Below are positions 1-5,698 of a DNA stretch of 6,400 nucleotides, piece after piece (position 1 is the first letter of the stretch; each line of letters begins with the position of its first letter). This stretch comes from Bifidobacteriaceae bacterium (GTDB lineage: Bacteria > Actinomycetota > Actinomycetes > Actinomycetales > WQXJ01). The stretch covers positions 1 through 6,400 of the forward strand of contig JAISCU010000384.1 in NCBI GenBank assembly GCA_031265345.1. Direction: 5' to 3'. The notes beneath the pieces were generated by a model. That model was not told where the DNA came from, did not search any database, and saw only the letters and a program-made list of their open reading frames with translations. The position numbers and the translations under genes are program-made.

Positions 1-187
1 CATGAAACCTGTCCTTTTCGGTCGGGGAAGTGGCCTTTGAACAGCACAGATACTGGACACCCCCGCCCGTCGAAGTCACGCCGACACGCCGAACACCCCT
101 TGGAATAGATCATCTAGGCGCGGCCCCGGCGACCCGTCCGGGTTTTGGCAGGCCGCGCGCGGATTCCTCAGGAACTGGTGCCCGCTG
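1..187. other. Upstream region of the recombinase, no convincing separate gene
   Basis: No gene is clearly supported here. The recombinase frame is open from the TGA at 38-40 onward but contains no ATG, GTG or TTG before the GTG at 188. A short palindrome, TAGATCATCTA (106-116), could be a minor regulatory site. The frame from 1 to 108 is open to a TAG at 106-108 and could be the tail of an upstream gene, but nothing in it is recognisable. The stretch immediately before 188 (about 143-187) looks like the missing N-terminus of the recombinase when read in its frame. Confidence 0.4.
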
Positions 188-1138
188 GTGCGGCGCATGT
201 CGCCAGACACCGTCGACGCCTACAGGACCGGCCTGGAAAGCTACCTCCGCTACCTCGCGGACGAGCGGGGCATAGCCCGCCCCGACGTGACGTTCGACTG
301 CTTCGCGCGCGAACACGTCAAAAGCTACGCCGAGTGGATGACCGAAACCCGCCGCTACGCGCCGAAAACCGTCGAGTTGCGGCTCACCGCCATCACCTCG
401 TTCCTCGCCTACGCGGCGCAGGAAGACCTCACCCTGGAGGCGATCCGCTGCCAAGCCGCCTCGGTCAAATCGCCCAAGACCCCGAAACAACCGGTCGAGC
501 ACCTTCCAAAGGAAGCCACCCGCGCGATCCTCGCGGCCCACCGCGGCGCCACCGCGAAATCGAGGCGGAACAGGATGCTGCTGGTCTTCCTGTACGACAC
601 GGCCGCTCGGGTGTCCGAGGCGTGCGCCGCCCGGGTCCGAGACCTGCGGCTGACCGACGCCCCGTACACGGTCCTGCACGGCAAGGGCGGCAAGACCAGG
701 AACATGCCGATCATGGCCGAAACGGTCGACCACCTGCGCGTCTACCTCGACGAGTTCCACCCCGCCGCAGACCCGTCCGCGCCCCTGTTCCACAGCCCCA
801 AGAACGGCCGGCCCGGGCCGCTTTCCCCAGACACCATCTCCCGCGTCCTCAAACAAGCCGGCGACATCGCCCGCCCATCCTGCCCCGAGGTGCCAGACCG
901 GCTCCACTGCCACCTCATCAGGACGACCCGCGCCATGGACCTCTACCAAGACGGCGTGCCACTGCCCCTCATCATGCAGATGCTCGGCCACGAATCCATG
1001 TCCACCACATCCACGTTCTACGCCTTCGCCACCCAGCAAATGATGGCCGACGCCATCAACGCGGCCACCCCGCCATCACTGCGCCAACCCGCCCAATGGG
1101 CCTCCCAGGAGGTGGCCGACGCCCTCTACGCCCTCTGA
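188..1138 (+). CDS. Tyrosine-type site-specific recombinase/integrase
   Basis: This enzyme would cut and rejoin DNA through a covalent 3'-phosphotyrosine intermediate at short inverted core sites. Counting from GTG 188 (316 aa), residues about 1-95 form the N-terminal SAM-like core-binding domain (SPDTVDAYR near the start, then a run of helices). Residues about 105-295 form the catalytic domain. The catalytic set is complete: Arg141 in DTAARVSE, Lys166 in HGKGGKT, His242 and Arg245 in HLIRTT, His268 in LGHES and Tyr278 in STFYAF. The usual RH after the Arg is RT here, a mild deviation. Homology of this family normally begins 15-25 residues earlier, and the same frame upstream reads GFLRNWCPLV just before the start, so GTG 188 (or ATG 197) may not be the ancestral start. 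It resembles the small actinobacterial integrases that also occur in recombinase-in-trio (RIT) elements. No partner recombinase is inside this window, so that assignment is only a possibility. A cluster of inverted repeats follows its stop. Confidence 0.88.
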   Translation: MRRMSPDTVDAYRTGLESYLRYLADERGIARPDVTFDCFAREHVKSYAEWMTETRRYAPKTVELRLTAITSFLAYAAQEDLTLEAIRCQAASVKSPKTPKQPVEHLPKEATRAILAAHRGATAKSRRNRMLLVFLYDTAARVSEACAARVRDLRLTDAPYTVLHGKGGKTRNMPIMAETVDHLRVYLDEFHPAADPSAPLFHSPKNGRPGPLSPDTISRVLKQAGDIARPSCPEVPDRLHCHLIRTTRAMDLYQDGVPLPLIMQMLGHESMSTTSTFYAFATQQMMADAINAATPPSLRQPAQWASQEVADALYAL

Positions 1139-1150
1139 ACCAGCCAAACC

Positions 1151-1264
1151 CTATGCCGCAAAACCAACCGCCGAACGACCCCCGATCAGGCGCGACACGC
1201 CAACCCGCGGCATAGGACAAACCGCGGCGTAGTCCATGCTAAGCCGCATACGGCATAGCATGGA
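1151..1264. repeat. Cluster of five 9-base inverted/direct repeats, candidate recombinase sites
   Basis: A motif close to CTATGCCGC occurs five times within 114 bases: 1151-1159 (+, exact), 1207-1215 (-, exact as GCGGCATAG), 1224-1232 (-, one mismatch), 1239-1247 (+, CTAAGCCGC, one mismatch) and 1250-1258 (-, one mismatch). The last two lie inside a longer inverted repeat: arms 1233-1246 and 1251-1264 match at 13 of 14 positions around a 4-base centre, CATA. The copies at 1207 and 1224 sit in a 17-base imperfect tandem duplication (1203-1219 and 1220-1236, 13 of 17 identical). The first copy starts 12 bases after the integrase stop codon. Paired inverted arms plus additional accessory copies are what a tyrosine recombinase core and arm sites look like; the link to the adjacent integrase is inferred. 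Confidence 0.65.
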
Positions 1265-1291
1265 TAGCCCTTCAACGCGGCGACCAGCGAG

Positions 1292-1311
1292 GACTTAGGG
1301 TATCCTAAGTC
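1292..1311. promoter_or_regulatory. Perfect 8-4-8 palindrome, possible operator
   Basis: GACTTAGG and CCTAAGTC form a perfect inverted repeat with a 4-base centre, GTAT. The core TTAGG-N4-CCTAA resembles half of a DtxR/IdeR-type iron box (TTAGGTTAGCCTAA...), but the rest of that 19-base consensus is absent. It lies about 150 bases upstream of the secreted-protein gene. It could be a repressor site or the stem of a short hairpin; its role is not established. Confidence 0.4.
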
Positions 1312-1370
1312 TCGCCCTCCGGAGGAGGCTGAAGCCCCCCCTTCGGCTTTCCCAAAGGGTAGTTTTGTCG

Positions 1371-1399
1371 CCAAGTTGCGCGGACCACGCGCAATTTGG
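1371..1399. promoter_or_regulatory. 12-bp inverted repeat in the leader of the secreted-protein gene
   Basis: Arms CCAAGTTGCGCG (1371-1382) and CGCGCAATTTGG (1388-1399) match at 11 of 12 positions around a 5-base loop. The one mismatch becomes a G-U pair in RNA, so a + strand transcript would fold into an unbroken 12-bp stem. It ends about 60 bases before the ATG at 1462 and has no U-tract after it. It may be a DNA operator, an mRNA leader hairpin, or an intrinsic terminator of transcription from the integrase side. Confidence 0.5.
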
Positions 1400-1447
1400 C
1401 CGCGGTGGGACCTTGTGGGGCCTCGCTCGGCCTTCCCCGAACAGGCT

Positions 1448-1453
1448 AAGGAG
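1448..1453 (+). promoter_or_regulatory. Ribosome binding site deciding the start at 1462
   Basis: AAGGAG lies 8 bases before the ATG at 1462. The overlapping ATG at 1457 is followed at once by TGA, and the GTG at 1459 is only 5 bases from the site, so ATG 1462 is the best start. Confidence 0.75.
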
Positions 1454-1461
1454 AGCATGTG

Positions 1462-2523
1462 ATGAAGCCAATACGCAGAGGAATCCTCGGCATCGCGATG
1501 GGCATGGCGTTGGTCATGGCGGGTGCCCCGGCTGCTTACTCGACGCCGGGCGCGGGCCCCGGAGCCGCTGACGCCAGTTCCAGTGAGATTCTAGAGTTGC
1601 TGGGCGCGGTCGCGGCGGAATCGAATGATCCAGCGACACAGGTCTTGGAGGACGTGGCAGATATAGCGGCGGAGGAAAGCGGAAGCAGTTTGATCGATGC
1701 GGAGGTCGGAGGCGTTGAAATCGAGATCGCCGCCGACGCAACGGGCGGGATAGCGCTCAGCGACGAGACTGCGCAGGTCGAGATCGCGCTGCCTTTTGCC
1801 GAGCGGGCGGATTCGGCAGTCGAGGTCGCGGACGGCGTGGTCGCCTACGACAACAACAATGGTTCCGTGACCGTTCCCGTCGTCAAGTCCGACGGGACGG
1901 TGCAGGTGGCCACCATAATCGAGGATCAGGGCGCACCGACCATGTACACCTACGATCTGGACCTCGGGGTCTATGCCCTCCCGATCTTCCTCGACAATGG
2001 CGGCATCATCTTCAACGACCAGGATGGCGCCTTTGTGCTCGGCGTCGCGCCCCCGTGGGCGGTTGACGCTTCCGGCGCTGCCGTGCCAACGCATTACGAA
2101 TTGGCGGGCGGTCGCCTGACCCAAGTAGTGGACCACCGCGCGGCGGCAACCGCGTACCCTGTGGTCGCAGATCCTGTTCTAGGTATCGACCTTTTCTCCA
2201 AGACCAAGCGCACGACCTCGTCGAAGGGCTTCACGGTCAGCGCCACCCTTTCCTGGCTCGGCCAGGCGCTGGTGCGCAGCCTGGCTTCGGCTCCAGTGTT
2301 GCCCGGCCTGGCAGGTACGGGCTACAGCGTGATGGTAGGAGCGGGATGGTCGGAGCTTGTCAAGAAGCAGTCCACCGTGAACACCACCCCCATGTACAAC
2401 CAGTATGTTTGCCATGTGACCTACGGTTGGACGCTGAGGCTGTCCGACACTTGGGACCTGGAGAGTTGGCGCGCGAAGAACACCAACCCAGCCACCTGGG
2501 TGAGCAAGAAGTGTAACTGGTAA
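1462..2523 (+). CDS. Secreted acidic protein with DUF2599-like C-terminus
   Basis: The product is 353 aa and of unknown function. Residues 1-27 look like a Sec signal peptide: charged start MKPIRRG, a hydrophobic run from about 8 to 23, and a small-residue cleavage region APAAYS-T. No lipobox cysteine is present. The next roughly 90 residues are strongly acidic and poor in basic residues. A YPVVADP motif at 232-238, common in secreted actinobacterial proteins of this type, precedes the C-terminal part. The last 43 residues contain CHVTYGW, TWDLESWR and a terminal KKCNW, which I recognise as the pattern of DUF2599. Cys317 and Cys351 are the only cysteines in the protein, which suggests a single disulfide outside the cytoplasm. 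The gene overlaps the next one by one base. Its codons include more A/T-ending choices than the flanking integrase and hydrolase, hinting at separate origin. The DUF2599 assignment is from memory of the family pattern and not from a search. Confidence 0.78.
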   Translation: MKPIRRGILGIAMGMALVMAGAPAAYSTPGAGPGAADASSSEILELLGAVAAESNDPATQVLEDVADIAAEESGSSLIDAEVGGVEIEIAADATGGIALSDETAQVEIALPFAERADSAVEVADGVVAYDNNNGSVTVPVVKSDGTVQVATIIEDQGAPTMYTYDLDLGVYALPIFLDNGGIIFNDQDGAFVLGVAPPWAVDASGAAVPTHYELAGGRLTQVVDHRAAATAYPVVADPVLGIDLFSKTKRTTSSKGFTVSATLSWLGQALVRSLASAPVLPGLAGTGYSVMVGAGWSELVKKQSTVNTTPMYNQYVCHVTYGWTLRLSDTWDLESWRAKNTNPATWVSKKCNW

Positions 2524-2780
2524 TGAGCAAGAACCTACCGCGAGGTTGGGGCCGGGCGGCCTACGCCGCCTTAGCGCTTATCGGCGTGGCACTGTTGGTA
2601 TGGGCGTACCAGATGTTCCGCCAAGAGCTGCCTAATTACAAGACAGATGGCACCGGCTACTGGACTTGGCAGGAGCTAGTCGGCCTAGTCGGCGGGGCCG
2701 CCTGCCTCGTCAGCGCGGTCGTGTGCTGCGTGAAGGTCGAACAGCTAACGCGCTTGCGGTCCAGGCCCGAGGAGCAATAG
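2523..2780 (+). CDS. Small protein with two membrane spans, coupled to the secreted protein
   Basis: This 85-aa protein matches no family I recognise. Residues 12-32 and 51-71 are hydrophobic enough to span the membrane. Lys/Arg residues before the first span and after the second predict both ends inside and a loop of about 18 residues (33-50), rich in Tyr and Trp, outside. Two adjacent cysteines (68-69) sit near the inner end of the second span. The ATG shares one base with the TAA of the preceding gene (TAATG) and there is no strong Shine-Dalgarno sequence of its own, so translation is probably coupled. That arrangement ties its dose to the secreted protein: it could anchor it, help export it, or protect the producer from it. 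None of these is shown by sequence alone. Confidence 0.75.
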   Translation: MSKNLPRGWGRAAYAALALIGVALLVWAYQMFRQELPNYKTDGTGYWTWQELVGLVGGAACLVSAVVCCVKVEQLTRLRSRPEEQ

Positions 2781-2797
2781 ACGCGTTTGTCATTAGA

Positions 2798-2841
2798 GTG
2801 TCGCATGGGCGCCGAATCGGGGCACTGCGCCCATGCGACGC
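2798..2841 (+). terminator. Strong hairpin after the secreted/membrane operon
   Basis: TCGCATGGGCGC (2801-2812) and GCGCCCATGCGA (2827-2838) are a perfect 12-bp inverted repeat. It extends by another G-C pair, a wobble and a G-C pair, around a 14-base loop. It starts 18-20 bases after the TAG of the membrane-protein gene. There is no U-tract, which is common for actinobacterial terminators, so termination is likely but not certain. Confidence 0.65.
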
Positions 2842-3211
2842 CGCAAGCACCCCAGATTCTTCGGCTGATGCCGCTGGGCAGCGCGCCGCCAGCTCCCAGA
2901 TCTCGATCAAATGGAATTACGCTGCGTTTGAGGCCACGCGTGGTTGGCGCGGGATGCCGAATGCGCCTGGCCGGGTCCATGATCGTCTCCTGATGACCCG
3001 TCTGGACAAGCAGCCCGCCACGCTCCGAATGGCCCGCTCATCCGGGGCGCGCCGCCAAGCGGAGCCCGGCGCGTCTTGAGTAGACCGCGTGACCGGTCGC
3101 CCCCCACGCACGGCCACACGGACAGGAAATCAACAACTCTTGGCTGACAAAGCCTCCGCCTCTAGGGGCCTCGCTAGTTCGGAGGCCCAGCCGCGCTCCG
3201 GGGCAGCCGGC
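2842..3211. other. 370 bases without a recognisable gene
   Basis: Open frames here are short, rich in Arg/Pro/Ala, start inside neighbours, and resemble no family I know. Small secondary structures are visible, such as CGCGCCG (3048-3054) with CGGCGCG (3067-3073) and the competing stems near 3152-3188. Because a decayed gene and an IS remnant follow directly, this stretch is probably eroded sequence left by rearrangements. Confidence 0.5.
3152..3188. repeat. Two mutually exclusive stem-loops sharing one arm
   Basis: GCCTCCG (3152-3158) can pair with CGGAGGC (3180-3186). Alternatively GGGCCTC (3166-3172) can pair with GAGGCCC (3182-3188). The right arms overlap, so only one can form. It sits 24 bases past the stop of the decayed minus-strand gene, so it may be that gene's old terminator. 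No coding sequence follows it on the + strand that would support an attenuator role. Confidence 0.35.
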
Positions 3212-3489
3212 CTAATGCCCGTGGTCGGCCACTTCCCATGGGTCAGATTCGCTATTTCGGGTCCGGAACCAACTCCATCCGGTGTATTCGCTGTCCCGGC
3301 TCAGGCCGCCGTCGCCACCGCGCGCGCTGACGTGGAAATCCGAGTACAACAAGACCAGATCGTCTTGGCCACGTCGCCTCCCGCGCCGCCGCCGTAGGTC
3401 AAGCGCATTTCGACAGCCTGATCGGACTCCGCCTATTCGCAGACCGGCCGCACCAACTCGCAACCCTTGGATTCCTTGAGCTCCTCCAT
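3212..3489 (-). pseudogene. Decayed gene of unknown function, C-terminal part
   Basis: Read on the minus strand, two frames join into one plausible protein. From an ATG at 3489 the first frame reads MEELKESKGCELVRPVCE, then meets a TAG at 3433-3435. It resumes as AESDQAVEMRLTYGGGAGG and DVAK. At about 3361-3366 the sense continues in another frame as DDLVLLYSDFHV, then EYTGWSWFRTRN, then SDPWEVADHGH and TAG at 3212-3214. Restoring one G after the AAG codon (AAG-GAC) would rejoin the frames, and TAG could come from GAG. In each segment the in-frame codons keep G/C third positions, while the discarded frames give Arg-rich or Cys-rich text. The hydrophilic, aromatic-rich tail ending in W-x-V-x-D-x-G looks like the C-terminus of a small actinobacterial secreted or lipoprotein domain, but I cannot name the family. 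Its 5' end is cut off where the transposase remnant begins. Confidence 0.5.
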
Positions 3490-3494
3490 CACTG

Positions 3495-4395
3495 CTCTCC
3501 CCGCAGGCGCGGCTACTGGCCTTGGTCGCGTGCGGGACCGGGGCGGTCATGGACGCCGTGTTCGCGCCGACCTGGGCCGGGGAGACGACCCTGTACCCGT
3601 CCCTGGCCCGCTCGATGCGGCCCGGGATGTTGGTCCTCGCGGACCGGAACTTCGACGCGCGGGGCGTGATGGCCGCCGCCAGGGGCCGACGCGGACTTCC
3701 TGGTCCGCGGGAAGGACCGCCGCCGGCTCCCGGTGCTGGCCCGACACCGGGACGGGTCGTACACCAGCGTGGTCGCCGGGACGAAGGTCAGGGTCGTCGA
3801 CGCGGAGGTCGTCGCCACCACCTCCGCCGGGCGCCAGCAGGGCGTCTACCGGCCGGTCACGAGCCTCCTCGACCCGGCCCGGCACCCCGCCTGGGAGCTG
3901 GTCCGGCTCTACCACGAGCGGTGGGAGATCCAGACCGGCTTCCTGGAGCTGAAGTCCTCGATGCTCGGCGGCCGGGTGCTCCGCGCCCGGACCGCCGAAG
4001 GGATAGACCAGGAGGTGTGGGCGCTCCTGGTCGTCCACTAGCTGCTGCGCACCGCGATCGCGGATGCCGCCCTGGCCGGAGGCCTGCACCCCGACCGGGG
4101 AAGCTTCACCATCACGTCAGGGGCGGCACGCGACCTGCTCGCGCGGGCCGAGGCGGCCGTCGCCGGCGCCCAGGTCGGCATCCTCGGCCAGATCGGCAGC
4201 CGGGCCCTGGCCCCGCCGCTGCCCGTGCGCCGTCTGCGCGCGTGCCCCAGGGTCGTCAAACGCGCTATCTCGAAATACCGGGTCCGCGGCCCCGACCTCG
4301 ACCGGTCATGCCGCAAAGCCACCCTGGAGATCAACGTCCTGGCCGGCGAGCCTCCGCGACAACCACGCCAAAACCCTAACTTCACGGCCTTGAAG
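3495..4395 (+). pseudogene. IS4-family transposase remnant, truncated and mutated
   Basis: The homology to actinobacterial IS4-family DDE transposases starts near 3495-3504 with RLLALVACGTGAV, so the N-terminal part including the first catalytic Asp is missing. The second Asp is present in LADRNF (codon 3642-3644). A frameshift near 3672-3687 moves the sense by one frame to GADADFLVRGKD and then to the YHERWE region. In the Y-(2)-R-(3)-E-(6)-K signature the Glu is Gln (CAG at 3931-3933), with Tyr, Arg and Lys kept. An in-frame TAG at 4039-4041 follows ALLVVH, where the family usually has Gln or Tyr. The frame then continues with HPDRGSFT, GQIGSRAL and VVKRAISKYRVRGP, typical of this group. 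After about 4340 no clear stop precedes the hydrolase end at 4396, so the IS tail may also be lost. The protein cannot be active. Confidence 0.85.
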
Positions 4396-5229
4396 CTAGT
4401 CGGAGCCCAGGTAGTGCGCGAAGAAGCGGAGCGTGTCGTCGAAGACGTCATCGATGTAGGCGTCGGCGTGCCTGCGGCCCTCGAACAGGACCGTGCGGGA
4501 AGGGACGCCGACACGCATCAGGGCCGAGGCCGCGGTCAGGATCTCCTCGCGCGGGACCAGCTCGTCCATCGAGTTGGCGAAGAGCATCGGGCCGGTGTCA
4601 GCGGTGACACGCCCAATGGGGGTGGCCACATCGAGACCATCCAGGCCGGGGCCGAGCAGATTGAACAGTAGCCATTTGTAATAGCCCGGATCGGCGCCGC
4701 CCTGGTCGATCTCGGCGCCGGGACGCGAATCATCCATGACCACCTTGTGAGGCGTGGCGTCGCCGTGCCGGGCCATGAACCCGGCCAGGTCGAGCAAACC
4801 CGACCAGGAGACCCCCGGCACGCCCAGTGAGATCGCCAACTCGAACGCCAGGTTCCCGCCCGAGGATCCGCCGATAGCCCCGACCCGCCGCCGGTCGAAC
4901 TCGAACGCAGAATCGGCCCGCAGCCAATCCGCTGCCGACAGCACGTCATCGACCTGGGCCGGGTAGAGGTTGACGCCCGAGTCCCCGTCCGCGAAACGAT
5001 AGTTCGGGGCGGCGACCAGGTAGCCGGCATCGGCCAAGCGGGTGGCGAGCGCGGCCTGCTTCGCCTTGTCGCCCTGGAACCACCCTCCACCGTGGATGGC
5101 GATCAGCAGGGCGCCGTTGGGACGCGCCGGATGGTAGAGGTCGAGTCGGTGGCGCGGGTCGGGCCCGTACGCGAGGTCGCGGTCCACGCCGGTGGGCCCG
5201 GCAGCCGCGGTTGTGGCAGTTTCTTTCAT
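4396..5229 (-). CDS. Alpha/beta hydrolase, esterase/BD-FAE-like
   Basis: This is a 277-aa cytoplasmic serine hydrolase; no signal peptide is visible. The fold's landmarks are in order: RLDLYHP at 28-34, the oxyanion-hole motif HGGGW at 46-50, PNYR at 75-78, the nucleophile elbow GGSSGG at 120-125 with Ser123, the acid Asp222 in NSMDELVP, and the base His254 in GRRHAD. HGGGW, a short cap and a total near 270-300 aa fit carboxylesterases of the BD-FAE/hormone-sensitive-lipase-like groups. The substrate cannot be read from the sequence; it could be a short acyl ester, a feruloyl-type ester or a formamide. ATG 5229 is chosen because homology starts soon after it. The frame is open to 5469, but that would overlap the upstream toxin gene. 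No clear Shine-Dalgarno sequence precedes the ATG. The stop codon directly touches the transposase remnant on the other strand, with no terminator between. Confidence 0.87.
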   Translation of the reverse strand: MKETATTAAAGPTGVDRDLAYGPDPRHRLDLYHPARPNGALLIAIHGGGWFQGDKAKQAALATRLADAGYLVAAPNYRFADGDSGVNLYPAQVDDVLSAADWLRADSAFEFDRRRVGAIGGSSGGNLAFELAISLGVPGVSWSGLLDLAGFMARHGDATPHKVVMDDSRPGAEIDQGGADPGYYKWLLFNLLGPGLDGLDVATPIGRVTADTGPMLFANSMDELVPREEILTAASALMRVGVPSRTVLFEGRRHADAYIDDVFDDTLRFFAHYLGSD

Positions 5230-5344
5230 GGCGACCAGCGTCGCACGATGCCGCCGCCCGAGTCCCAGCGTCACCCCGCCGTCTCGCAACAAGGGCTCAG
5301 CGAGGCATTCCCGCCTGGGCGTCCGGGTCCGCCAGCCACCAGAC

Positions 5345-5698
5345 CTACGGTTCCACGCCAAGGCCGATGGGAGGATTCGTGGCGAGATCGAGCAACGCAC
5401 GGCGGATCGTTCCCAGACCAGCTGGCGTGCGCCGGAAGACCCCGGACCGGCAGAACACGACGCCCACATGATCAGGTACCTCGCGAATGGCCGCGGAGAA
5501 GGTGGACACGTCCTCGGTCACAACCACCCTCGCCTCGGATGCCGCCGCTCTCAGTACATCCGCGTCCGATGCGCCAACCAGGTTGGGCCGACCTTCCACC
5601 AAGGCGACAGCGTCGATGCCGTCCTCGACCAGCTTCCGGGCCAAAGCCGGAGGATAGTGCTCGTCGAGAAGAAGACGCAGGTGCTCTCCGCTGGTCAT
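5345..5698 (-). CDS. DUF5615-type PIN-like toxin
   Basis: This 117-aa protein has the layout of DUF5615 proteins, small PIN-like putative ribonucleases encoded next to antitoxins. LRLLLDEHYPP at 7-17 carries the first acidic pair (Asp12-Glu13). GASDADVL at 42-49 supplies Asp45 and Asp47. RVVVTEDVSTF at 57-67 gives Asp63, the most typical motif of the family (T-x-D-x-D/S-F). HVGVVF at 77-82 is the following strand. By family knowledge such proteins would cleave RNA using metal bound by these acids, and are held inactive by the partner. The ATG at 5698 overlaps the TGA of the upstream antitoxin in the order ATGA, which fits strict co-translation and decides the start; an earlier in-frame start at 5731 would lie inside the antitoxin gene. 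A gap of 115 bases separates it from the downstream hydrolase. Confidence 0.85.
   Translation of the reverse strand: MTSGEHLRLLLDEHYPPALARKLVEDGIDAVALVEGRPNLVGASDADVLRAAASEARVVVTEDVSTFSAAIREVPDHVGVVFCRSGVFRRTPAGLGTIRRALLDLATNPPIGLGVEP

Noticed and set aside
110..1039. Long minus-strand open frame opposite the integrase
   Set aside because: Its translation is Gly/Val/Arg-rich without any domain, while the + strand frame has a full recombinase catalytic set; it is the usual antisense artefact of GC-rich genes.
145..1215. Longer + strand open frame overlapping the integrase
   Set aside because: Arg/Pro-rich translation with no motif; longer than the integrase only because of the high GC content.
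1591..2136. Minus-strand open frame opposite the secreted-protein gene
   Set aside because: No recognisable domain or ribosome site, and the + strand gene has a signal peptide, a ribosome binding site and a coupled partner.
2842..3211. tRNA or other structured RNA gene
   Set aside because: I looked for a T-loop, anticodon arm and acceptor stem and found no consistent cloverleaf; only isolated short stems.
3467..4379. Two long + strand open frames through the transposase region
   Set aside because: They carry the transposase sense only in part before or after the frameshift; the remainder is low-complexity out-of-frame text. They are merged into one pseudogene.
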